DNA from: Oleispira sp051275515
Lineage (GTDB): Bacteria; Pseudomonadota; Gammaproteobacteria; Pseudomonadales; Oceanobacteraceae
NCBI GenBank assembly: GCA_051275515.1
Contig: JBNMOT010000152.1
Coordinates: 1 to 7,743 of the forward strand
Reading direction: 5' to 3'
DNA length: 7,743 nt
The notes under the pieces were generated by a model. It saw only the letters and a program-made list of their open reading frames with translations, searched no databases and was not told the DNA's origin. Position 1 is the stretch's first letter. Each line of letters starts with the position of its first letter. The position numbers and the translations under genes were made by a program. Positions 1 through 6,179 of the stretch are shown piece after piece.

Positions 1-66
1 AATGACAACGGTAAGGGCAAGGACAACCGATAACAATATCTTTTTCTTTAGTGAATATGAATTCAT
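1..66 (-). CDS. N-terminus of a membrane-anchored or exported protein, cut by the window edge
   Basis: Reading the minus strand from ATG at 66-64 gives 22 codons without a stop, running off the left edge. The peptide begins MNSYSLKKKILLSVV and continues with Leu, Ala, Thr, Val and Ile. This is a short polar start, three lysines, then a hydrophobic run, the pattern of a signal peptide or N-terminal membrane anchor. Methyl-accepting chemotaxis proteins and sensor proteins of Shewanella and Vibrio often start this way, but nothing after the anchor is visible, so the family is a guess. The frame is open back to a stop at 90-88, and 66 is the only ATG in it. No good Shine-Dalgarno is seen, and the ATG sits inside a 16-bp palindrome. 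Confidence 0.6.
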   Translation of the reverse strand, partial: MNSYSLKKKILLSVVLALTVVI

Positions 67-69
67 ATT
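54..69. repeat. 16-bp perfect palindrome over a start codon
   Basis: AATATGAATTCATATT is identical to its reverse complement. It covers the ATG (66-64) of the gene leaving the left edge. It could be an operator for a dimeric regulator or could mask the start in mRNA. No regulator family with this exact site is recognised. Confidence 0.45.
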
Positions 70-476
70 GAGTACTATTACTGCCGTTTACTTAAATTTA
101 AATACGGAAATAAATACAGCCATTTGGCAACTGAATTTAGAATATGAATCGAAAGGAGGAATCATCTCGATCTTGCCGTTATTTTCGCATACATAATAAA
201 CGAACAAAATTAGAATCAAGGTATTACAGTATTAATTTAGCATTTGCTACATTAACAAGCTTGTTTGACTAACTGGTAATGTTAATTTTTAATTAAAGCA
301 CCCGCTAATGTAAGGTTAAGTGATTATATAAATCATACTTGTGAGTTTTGTGTTGTAAGCCGCTACATGGAGTGTATTAATATAAAACGTGGTTAAAACT
401 GGCGCGTCAAGATAATCTGCCGGAATATTTCTCCATTACTCTAGTCTTTAGTCGCTATCATTTAGCTATCCTACTT
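70..476. other. intergenic region, about 400 bp, no supported gene
   Basis: This spacer lies between the left-edge gene and the chimeric receptor/LysR frame. It is AT-rich and holds no convincing ORF; a short plus-strand frame (2-196) has no family character and overlaps the better minus-strand start. The promoter of the left-edge gene must lie here, but no hexamer pair stands out. Visible elements are a perfect 12-bp palindrome AACAAGCTTGTT at 254-265, an SD-like AAGGAGG on the plus strand near 154-160 with no usable ORF after it, and ATGGAGTGTATT at 367-378, which recurs at 1341-1352. No intrinsic terminator follows the stop at 477. Confidence 0.6.
254..265. repeat. 12-bp perfect palindrome in intergenic DNA
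   Basis: AACAAGCTTGTT is fully self-complementary and lies about 190 bp upstream of the left-edge minus-strand gene. It has operator-like symmetry, but no regulator can be assigned. Chance occurrence in AT-rich DNA is possible. Confidence 0.3.
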
Positions 477-1196
477 TTAACTTTGTTCGCAATACTGTTG
501 TGACAGCATTGTAAATTCCTGACCCGCCGCTGTTTGATACGCTCCTCTTCGCTGCATTAATACCGCGGTACGTTGCAATAAAGAAGGCGCTAGGGCTATG
601 GAGACCAGTTCATCCCGATCTTTAGCAATGTTAGACGGTAAAAGTGTTGTTAGTTGGGTATGACGCACAATTTCAATGACCGCACTCAGCGAGTTTACCT
701 CCATCATCACCTTGGGCTGTATCTCGTGCTGACGGCCATAACGTTCAATTTGTTCACGAGTTGCAAACTCATTGGTTAACAGTACCATCGACTGTTCGCT
801 GAGTATTTCTAAGCTAATTGCACGTGCTTGTGTCATCGGGATCCCATCGAGTAATACTTGGGCGTAGCCACTACGACTACTGTCTAAACCACGCACCGAT
901 ATATTAGGCAAAATCCCAGTTCCCGTTTCATCTTTAATTTTGATCCCTGGTACCTGCTGTAATGCAGTATCGATAGACCTTGCTGCAGTGCGCGCTAATT
1001 GATCTGAGGTAATGATTGAGCGGTTACCGGTATAGGTTTTTAAATCGGCGACTTCAGAATTGCCTAATAAGCTCCCTGTTACCACAATGACTTCAGCCTG
1101 GCTTTTGTCGTCAGCAAATGCCGCCGAGCTAGCCAAGCTGGCTGCAATGGCCACAGCAATGGTGGTCAAAGTGAATCTGGATTTTTCAGTTAACAT
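477..1196 (-). CDS. in-frame chimera: TonB-dependent receptor N-terminus joined to a LysR-family (CynR-like) C-terminus
   Basis: The 239-residue frame has two unrelated halves. Residues 1-28 are a signal peptide ending AAFA. Residues 34-41 (AEVIVVTG) are a TonB-box region, followed by the start of the plug domain: SIDTALQQVPGIKI (74-87), a NISVRGLDSSRSG segment (98-110) and VLLDGIP (114-120). These are hallmarks of siderophore/FecA-type outer-membrane receptors of roughly 700 residues. From about residue 125 it becomes the last ~115 residues of a LysR effector domain of the CynR type, including SEQSMVLLTNEFATREQIER (133-152), SLSAVIEIVRHTQLTTLLP (169-187) and RTAVLMQRRGAYQTAAGQEF (209-228). 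The beta-barrel, the rest of the plug, the LysR helix-turn-helix and half of the effector domain are absent. An AGGG lies upstream of the ATG. Transport or DNA-binding activity is not expected. Assembly or annotation error is possible but nothing in the sequence suggests it. Confidence 0.85.
   Translation of the reverse strand: MLTEKSRFTLTTIAVAIAASLASSAAFADDKSQAEVIVVTGSLLGNSEVADLKTYTGNRSIITSDQLARTAARSIDTALQQVPGIKIKDETGTGILPNISVRGLDSSRSGYAQVLLDGIPMTQARAISLEILSEQSMVLLTNEFATREQIERYGRQHEIQPKVMMEVNSLSAVIEIVRHTQLTTLLPSNIAKDRDELVSIALAPSLLQRTAVLMQRRGAYQTAAGQEFTMLSQQYCEQS
815..836 (-). other. junction between receptor and LysR remnants
   Basis: Receptor character ends at about LLDGIPMTQA (residues 115-124) and LysR character begins at about RAISLEILSEQ (125-135). 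The breakpoint therefore lies near 818-830. The 8-bp palindrome GCACGTGC occupies 820-827, exactly at the seam. The breakpoint is placed from family resemblance by eye, so it is uncertain by several codons. Confidence 0.6.
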
Positions 1197-1883
1197 GCAT
1201 ATTCCCTATGTTTCGTTTGGTCTGTTTTAAAGTGATAAGTTGGCGGTAAACGTGTTAAAGATCATCCCTCGATCTTCAGCAATCAAAGATGCTTTGGTGC
1301 ACACAAGTTTGTTGTTTAGGCGTTTTTTCGATGGCGCAATATGGAGTGTATTTTGCGGGGAAAAAGGGCTGAATTTACGATTCCGAAAATAGCTTCTATT
1401 TTGCTTGGACCTAATTTCAATGAGCTGGTGGTAAACACAATGATCAAAGCATATTTTTGGTATTGATTTTGATAGTTATTTTCATTTAGTTGGTGGCGGT
1501 CAAGCCATTTGTTATAACCGGTACGCTTTTGGTCACTCTATTGTCTAATTTTCAACATTATTTGATGACACCATTCCAGTCAGAATAGGCGACAGAACGA
1601 TATTGGGTGGGGGTCTATGTTTGAATGTAAATTTTCATTTGATAATAGTTTTATTACTTTTATTCGAGATCTGTTTTATTTGTATTCAAAGATTTTTCTC
1701 ACAAGCAAGTAATGTTAATGAGGCTCTGTTGCTAGTCAAGTGCGGTTAGTGATCGACACTGGGTAATTTTTGAGTACAGGGATATCAGTTATGACACCAA
1801 GATTGGATTGCGTCAGTCACTCATTTGTCGGGTTGAGGCGTTTATTATCCCGAGCAGAGTTTATTTATCAATTGGATAGCAGA
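1197..1883. other. intergenic region, about 690 bp, holds the regulatory region of the receptor remnant
   Basis: No convincing gene is visible on either strand. The unusually long spacer lies between the end of the lipase-foldase operon and the receptor start. It holds a Fur-box-like site (1465-1483), a small inverted repeat AAGATC/GATCTT (1258-1263 and 1271-1276) in the likely leader of the receptor, and a second copy of ATGGAGTGTATT (1341-1352). A 35-codon plus-strand frame starting at 1791 overlaps the foldase stop and looks random. No clear intrinsic terminator follows the foldase stop at 1884. Confidence 0.55.
1465..1483. promoter_or_regulatory. candidate Fur box upstream of the TonB-dependent receptor remnant
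   Basis: GATTTTGATAGTTATTTTC matches the classical Fur box GATAATGATAATCATTATC at 14 of 19 positions by direct count. It lies about 270 bp upstream of the ATG at 1196. Siderophore-receptor genes are commonly repressed by Fe-Fur, which fits the receptor half. The distance is long and the DNA is AT-rich, which raises the chance-match rate. Confidence 0.4.
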
Positions 1884-2882
1884 TTAAGGCTTGATTAACT
1901 CAGGATGATTAAGAAACACCGTTAAGCGTTTTTGTTCATTGAGGGTAAATTGCTGTTGTTGATATTGTGCTAAAGCCTGTTGCTGTTCCGTGTCTGACAA
2001 ATTGGCGATTTGTTGTTGGTATTCTTGGTATAAGGTAATTTTATGTTGCCAATCTAGATTGGTATTTTGAGTTGCTTGTACTCGTTCAATCACTTCTTGG
2101 CTCATCTCTGCGTTTATTCCTGTGATTAGGTTAGGGTGAGATGCTTCGCCATGTTGTGGTGCTCGCTCTAAATAAGCGCTGATATCATTGGCCATCAATG
2201 TTGGCGTGATGGCTTGGCGTTCTTCTTCATCCAGTTGGCTGATTTGATGAGCGAGTAACTCCATTTTTTGTTCTCTGGTTAAACTACTATCTTGTCGAAT
2301 TCTAAGCCGCTCAAATGCTTGTTGATCATACTTGTTGTCTTTGGCAAAAAATGCGTCTATTTCGAGTTCCGAAAAATAGCTTTGCTGTAATAGATGGGCC
2401 TGCTCGATAAAATCAAACGTCATGGTTAAATCAATATCGCCGTCTATTGCAGGACTCGCGTCTTTTAAAGAAGCTATCGAGATTTTATAGTCACGGTAAC
2501 GCTGAAACAATGCTGCAAGTTTAGCGTGCGCAGCGGCACTAAGGTCAAGTTTACTGACTAATGTAGACAATAGATTTTCTAGTGAGGTTGCTTTATCTTG
2601 ATGCTGCAAAATGATGTCGTCAAAATCCCAGCGTAGTGCTTGAGATAACTGCAGTGGTTGACCTAATTTCTCTTTGCCAATAGGCGGAGTTATCACTGTA
2701 GTTTTTGATGTGAATAATGTTGAGTTAGGCTCAACGGTAGGTAATTTATCAGAGGCCAATAGCTCTGCTTGATATTGGTGTTTATGCATCAATGAAGCGG
2801 TGAATAGCACGATAAAAAGGGCGAGCAAAAGTATGCCCACCCATAATCGCGGATTTTGAGCTAGTGAAAATCCACTTTTCAT
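1884..2882 (-). CDS. lifO: lipase-specific foldase (lipase chaperone)
   Basis: This 332-residue protein is a steric chaperone that stays anchored in the inner membrane, folds its partner lipase in the periplasm and releases it to type II secretion. One hydrophobic segment at about residues 16-31 (WVGILLLALFIVLFTA plus flanks) serves as an uncleaved anchor. A variable linker follows to about residue 80, then a helical, Gln/Glu-rich domain to the end (for example KITLYQEYQQQIANL, 281-295), matching the all-helical foldase fold. Length is normal for the family. The Lif motif, typically R-x-x-F-D-Y-x-L-S-A, is present only in its first half: R84, F87 and D88 are kept, but D89-I90-I91-L92-Q93 follow. 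The ATG lies 5 nt after the lipase stop, so translation is probably coupled. Identification rests on the lipase partner, anchor and fold pattern. Confidence 0.9.
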   Translation of the reverse strand: MKSGFSLAQNPRLWVGILLLALFIVLFTASLMHKHQYQAELLASDKLPTVEPNSTLFTSKTTVITPPIGKEKLGQPLQLSQALRWDFDDIILQHQDKATSLENLLSTLVSKLDLSAAAHAKLAALFQRYRDYKISIASLKDASPAIDGDIDLTMTFDFIEQAHLLQQSYFSELEIDAFFAKDNKYDQQAFERLRIRQDSSLTREQKMELLAHQISQLDEEERQAITPTLMANDISAYLERAPQHGEASHPNLITGINAEMSQEVIERVQATQNTNLDWQHKITLYQEYQQQIANLSDTEQQQALAQYQQQQFTLNEQKRLTVFLNHPELIKP

Positions 2883-2887
2883 CTTGT

Positions 2888-3859
2888 TTATAAACCTAAT
2901 TGCTGTAAACGATTAAGATGTTGGCGATATAAGGTTTCTGGATTGGTTTCAAACCAACTAACTAGACCCAACGTTTGGTTTACTTCATCTAAGTGGTTCA
3001 TTTTATAGTTGTCTTTAATCACTTTACCTAGATGAGAACTACAGCCAGAGACAAGGCCATCGTTAGGTTCACCAAAAACTAGGCTGGTTAAGCTTAGTGG
3101 GTAATCCGATGGATCAACAACATGAGTTAATGGGCTGGTACCCGACCAGGAGAAATAATACACGCCATTATCTGCTAGTTGTTGGCCCTGACCACAATAT
3201 TGGCTCGGAATACCTTCAGGATAAGCTTGGTTAAATGCAATAGAGCCTTGGGTGGTTAGGGATGTCATCGCTGCGATGCTATCCGTCGGTAGGCCGTTAT
3301 TACCTGAGATGCCAGAAATAATACCTGCTAACAAGTTAATACCTTGTTGTGCAAGGTATTCTGTATTGGAGTCTACGGGAATTATCCCACGAGCTAAATC
3401 GGCAACACGACTGCCCCAGTTAACACCACCAATTGACGTTGCCGAAGCCACCATTTCTGGACTAACACTTGCGACATAGCGAATCGTTGGACCGCCATGG
3501 CTATGGCCAATCAAGTTAACTTTTTCTGCCCCTGTTTGTGCTAGTACTGCTTGAACAAAAGTACGTAACTGCTCCCCTCTGACTTCGCTTGAATTGGCGG
3601 GTGACACGCTAGCAACAAAAACTTGAACGCCTTGCTGACGTAAGGTTTGCGGTATTCTGTAAAAATAATCTATACCCCAAATATCATCAAAACCAAATAA
3701 ACCGTGAACGAGCACCACAGGGTATTTTGTTCCTTGGGCATAGGCTTGCTGTGGCGCAAGTGACAATAGCGTAATACCTGCTAAAAATAATGCGCTAAGT
3801 GTTGCGGATTTAACCTGAGATACCTTTATTAATATTTTTAACACACTGGTTTTCATCAT
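2888..3859 (-). CDS. lipA: secreted triacylglycerol lipase, bacterial lipase family I (Pseudomonas LipA type)
   Basis: This 323-residue protein hydrolyses long-chain triacylglycerols outside the cell. A signal peptide ends at AYA (39-41). YPVVLVHGLFGFDDIWG (46-62) supplies the first strand and oxyanion region. The nucleophile elbow is GHSHG (118-122) with Ser120. Asp267 (EPNDG) and His289 (MNHLDEV) complete the triad. Cys222 and Cys273 are placed to form the conserved disulfide. Asp249, Asp291, Gln295 and Leu299 match the calcium-site pattern of the family. The mature size of about 282 residues is typical. It is the first gene of an operon with its foldase, which this family needs for folding. 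Two tandem ATGs (3859 and 3856) follow a strong GGGGAGGA; the second is better spaced, so the true product may be 322 residues. Confidence 0.95.
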   Translation of the reverse strand: MMKTSVLKILIKVSQVKSATLSALFLAGITLLSLAPQQAYAQGTKYPVVLVHGLFGFDDIWGIDYFYRIPQTLRQQGVQVFVASVSPANSSEVRGEQLRTFVQAVLAQTGAEKVNLIGHSHGGPTIRYVASVSPEMVASATSIGGVNWGSRVADLARGIIPVDSNTEYLAQQGINLLAGIISGISGNNGLPTDSIAAMTSLTTQGSIAFNQAYPEGIPSQYCGQGQQLADNGVYYFSWSGTSPLTHVVDPSDYPLSLTSLVFGEPNDGLVSGCSSHLGKVIKDNYKMNHLDEVNQTLGLVSWFETNPETLYRQHLNRLQQLGL

Positions 3860-3862
3860 TTA

Positions 3863-3870
3863 TCCTCCCC
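3863..3870 (-). promoter_or_regulatory. strong ribosome binding site of the lipase gene
   Basis: On the minus strand GGGGAGGA precedes two adjacent in-frame ATGs. GGAGG ends 4 nt before the first ATG (3859-3857) and 7 nt before the second (3856-3854). The spacing favours the second. Confidence 0.75.
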
Positions 3871-3875
3871 AAAGG

Positions 3876-3892
3876 TGCAATGATGTATTGCA
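3876..3892 (-). promoter_or_regulatory. small inverted repeat in the lipase leader, next to the ribosome binding site
   Basis: TGCAAT and ATTGCA are separated by 5 nt and end 5 nt upstream of the GGGGAGGA. The mRNA could form a weak 6-bp hairpin next to the ribosome site. Alternative pairing GATG/CATC overlaps it. A regulatory role is unproven. Confidence 0.3.
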
Positions 3893-3894
3893 TC

Positions 3895-4305
3895 GAATGT
3901 TTAAGTCTTATTGGATCCCGATCCTATGTAATGCTTGATCGAGTAAATTAGTATTAACGTATGTTTAACAACTAAACAAGGGTTAACATTTGTACAGCCG
4001 GGCAAGGGAGCACAGGTTTTTTGCTGTTTAAAACAACGCTATTGGTTGGTTCCTATGTGTCATCTTCATTATTGATGTTTTTAATACGACAGTATGGTTG
4101 GGTTATTTTTTTGAGAATAAGAAATAAATATGTAATGAGTATGCCGACATTGGTTAGGGGACAATATTCGATGGGATTAACATAAACACAGACTTATGCA
4201 GTGAACCAATAATGGCTATTTTTTGGTATACCTTCCACTTTATCGCTGATAAAAGAATAAATTCGTTAAGATATGGACCTGCTTTCTCTGGCCTCATAAT
4301 AACAA
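3895..4305. other. intergenic region between nuclease terminator and lipase leader
   Basis: About 410 bp of AT-rich DNA with no supported gene on either strand. Apart from the candidate lipase promoter (3951-3979) only minor dyads are seen, such as TTATC-gct-GATAA at 4240-4252. The lipase operon therefore has its own regulatory region, separate from the nuclease. Confidence 0.55.
3951..3979 (-). promoter_or_regulatory. candidate promoter of the lipase-foldase operon
   Basis: Minus-strand TTGTTT (3979-3974) and TAATAC (3956-3951) are separated by exactly 17 bp, about 90 bp upstream of the lipase start. Both hexamers are only half-matches to the sigma-70 consensus. A dyad TGTTTA-N5-TAAACA (3962-3978) sits in the spacer and overlaps the -35, a plausible operator position. 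Confidence 0.35.
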
Positions 4306-4324
4306 CGCAGCCTTTATGGCTGCG
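4306..4324 (-). terminator. intrinsic terminator of the nuclease gene
   Basis: A perfect 7-bp GC-rich stem, CGCAGCC/GGCTGCG, with a 5-nt loop lies 29 nt after the stop codon of the nuclease. On the minus strand it is followed by TTGTTATTAT, a T-rich tail. Confidence 0.8.
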
Positions 4325-4353
4325 CTTAATAATTTACAGATGATGGCTAATAC

Positions 4354-5988
4354 TTACTGGCACGATACGCCATATAAGTCACTTGCCCAGCCGCTATTAT
4401 CAATAAATGGGTTACGGTTTTTCTGCCATTCGAAGATACGGTTATTACGGCGTCGTTCCCAGTCACTTACTGGATCTTGTAGATGCCAACTTAACAATGT
4501 ACATAGATCGCCCAATAACGCAGCGCCAGTATTGGTTGTGCCATTAGCGATGCTTAAATCTGGCGTGCCGCTGTTATCATTGCCTTCATAACGAACATCC
4601 ATGTAAAATATCATCCGTGCCACATCGCCTTTCACCTCATCCATCGGCTCGAAGCTATCAGCATCGGTATGGTTGCCTGGTGCTTCTGATATTTCGCTTC
4701 CACCCACATCAAAATCTTTGTTACCACGGCTGCTGTTAACAGAGACATCGGCTGGTCGAAGATGATGTAAATCAGTATAGGCATACTGACTGCTGTCAGG
4801 AAATCCATGGCTTTTAGCCCAAACGTGTTCACGATTCCAGGCATCTTGTGAGTTACTCATTCCCGCACGATTGGTTTTGGGTTCTGAACGGCCGGTATAC
4901 AATAAAATAACATTGTTTGTATTGGCTGGGTCTTCGTCGGCATAACCCAATCCATCCCATACTTGACTATAACTAAAGCGCGTATGGCCTTTAATTATCT
5001 GATTAAGACTCGCTTTAAGTGCTGCTCCAGATTGGCCAATGGCAGCAGCATAGTATGTGGTAAACACATAACTGCCATTATCTCCAGCGGATCCGTCTCC
5101 CTCACCACTGCCAGTTCCTCCACCAGTATCAGTGTTAACGGTATAATTAAGTACAAGGCTGACCCCATTAAAGGCAGCATAAGATTGAAGGTTAATATAG
5201 TAACGTCCAGCAACAGGGTTGGTGATAGAACACTGCTCATTGTTACCTGATATATAAGGCGCGCAATCATACTCACTTAATGTCGGTTCGCTACCTTGGC
5301 GCACATAAAGATCGGCATCTCCACTACCGCCGCTCATGGTCACCGTCACTTGAGTGGCGTTAGCTGGAAGGTCGGCAATGTATTTTAATGTCTGGCCTGT
5401 ACTGGCACTTAAATTACTTTTGGCTTGAGCATTACCGAGTTGATTATCACTAATGCCGCCAGTACCATCACAGCTTGTCGTAAGCGAGCCAGTGCCTGGC
5501 GTACCAGGATTGCTACTCGCGCTCCAATCAGCTTCTGACTTAGTATTAAGAACTGTCGTACGATGTATCGATACATCGCGTACATTTAAAGACCAACCAG
5601 AAATGCCGCCTTCCCAAGCAACGACATCTATTTCTTGCGCCCCTTTATTTAAGCGGACAAAATCGCCAGAGTTACCTAATGCTAAGGGCATCCCAGACAG
5701 ATTGGGTAAGAGATTAAATAAGCTATTAAAACCGGCAGAGTTTGCTGCAACGGTGAAGTATTCTCCAGAGGCTAGGCTGCCTTGTAAGTTATAGCTACTA
5801 CCGTTATCGCTAATTTGATATTGGCTCAGATCGATAACATCACATCCAGCATTAAACAGCTCAACATACTCTTCAGTGCTGTCATTATTAGGTGTGTCAT
5901 ACAGCACTTCACTAATGAGCAAGTTAGCATTTACATTGAATGCCAATCCTGTCAAAAGTGTAGCTATAGATAGTTTTGATATTGTCAT
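4354..5988 (-). CDS. secreted modular endonuclease I: LTD + PPC + EndA-type nuclease domains
   Basis: This 544-residue protein probably degrades extracellular DNA/RNA. A signal peptide ends at NVNA (18-21). Residues ~22-158 form a lamin-tail-like (LTD) domain: LLISEVLYD start, EEYVELFNAG (39-48), YQISDNG (57-63), FVRLNKG (110-116) and GWSLNVRD (131-138). Residues ~185-283 resemble a bacterial pre-peptidase C-terminal (PPC) beta domain with GDADLYVRQG (223-232) and GRYYINLQSY (261-270). A Gly-rich linker (289-305) leads to the endonuclease I domain (~306-544), with NREHVWAKSHGF (385-396, general-base His388 and adjacent Glu387), DLHHLRP (406-412), NSSRGN (418-423) and NRNPFID (524-530). Plain periplasmic EndA is about 235 residues, so about 300 residues are added N-terminally. 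Six cysteines suit an exported protein. It has its own terminator; the ribosome site before the ATG is weak. Confidence 0.93.
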   Translation of the reverse strand: MTISKLSIATLLTGLAFNVNANLLISEVLYDTPNNDSTEEYVELFNAGCDVIDLSQYQISDNGSSYNLQGSLASGEYFTVAANSAGFNSLFNLLPNLSGMPLALGNSGDFVRLNKGAQEIDVVAWEGGISGWSLNVRDVSIHRTTVLNTKSEADWSASSNPGTPGTGSLTTSCDGTGGISDNQLGNAQAKSNLSASTGQTLKYIADLPANATQVTVTMSGGSGDADLYVRQGSEPTLSEYDCAPYISGNNEQCSITNPVAGRYYINLQSYAAFNGVSLVLNYTVNTDTGGGTGSGEGDGSAGDNGSYVFTTYYAAAIGQSGAALKASLNQIIKGHTRFSYSQVWDGLGYADEDPANTNNVILLYTGRSEPKTNRAGMSNSQDAWNREHVWAKSHGFPDSSQYAYTDLHHLRPADVSVNSSRGNKDFDVGGSEISEAPGNHTDADSFEPMDEVKGDVARMIFYMDVRYEGNDNSGTPDLSIANGTTNTGAALLGDLCTLLSWHLQDPVSDWERRRNNRIFEWQKNRNPFIDNSGWASDLYGVSCQ

Positions 5989-6006
5989 TACTCATATGCT
6001 CTTATG

Positions 6007-6035
6007 TTTATAGTTTTATTCAGCGCTTAAATGAA
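6007..6035 (-). promoter_or_regulatory. candidate promoter of the nuclease gene
   Basis: Minus-strand TATAAA (6012-6007, 5 of 6 to consensus) lies 17 bp from TTCATT (6035-6030, 3 of 6). The -10 is about 18 bp upstream of the start codon, giving a very short leader. The -35 abuts the left arm of the fold-back element (from 6037), so the element may supply or abut the promoter. Confidence 0.4.
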
Positions 6036-6036
6036 C

Positions 6037-6153
6037 TGACCCCCAAAGACGTAATTCACCTTGATAAATTAAATCATTTGCAAAGCATAATAATAAACAG
6101 TTGTTACAGTTTAAATTCTTTTAAAGACAATATTGTAACAATTAGGGGGGTCA
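6037..6153. repeat. fold-back element bounded by TGACCCCC / GGGGGGTCA, MITE- or REP-like
   Basis: The left end TGACCCCC (6037-6044) is inverted at the right end as GGGGGGTCA (6145-6153). Inside are two nested inverted repeats: TTGTTACA (6101-6108) with TGTAACAA (6134-6141), and TTTAAA (6110-6115) with TTTAAA (6120-6125) around a 4-nt loop. The ~117-bp unit has no coding capacity of its own. Size and symmetry suit a non-autonomous miniature element or a REP-type palindrome. GGGGTCA-type ends recall those of REP-associated transposase families, but this is from memory. No flanking target duplication is seen. Confidence 0.5.
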
Positions 6154-6179
6154 ATGGACTGATCGCATTGTATGGGTAA

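Noticed and set aside
67..110. Possible FliA (sigma-28) promoter for the left-edge gene
   Set aside because: TAAA and GCAGTAAT elements are present on the minus strand but the spacing is about 3 bp too short and the -10 matches only about half of the consensus.
2..196. 64-codon plus-strand frame
   Set aside because: Composition looks random, no family features, and the opposite strand has a convincing membrane-protein start at 66.
154..196. Plus-strand AAGGAGG resembling a Shine-Dalgarno
   Set aside because: Only a 7-codon TTG-started frame follows it; no real gene uses it.
1791..1898. 35-codon plus-strand frame
   Set aside because: Weak ribosome site, overlaps the foldase stop on the other strand, and no sign of a known small protein.
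4963..5276. Overlapping frames on both strands within the nuclease gene
   Set aside because: They are shadows of the strong modular nuclease frame and have no family character.
5976..6179. 67-codon plus-strand frame across the fold-back element
   Set aside because: It overlaps the nuclease start on the other strand, has no recognisable domain, and is better explained as a frame left open by the repeat element.
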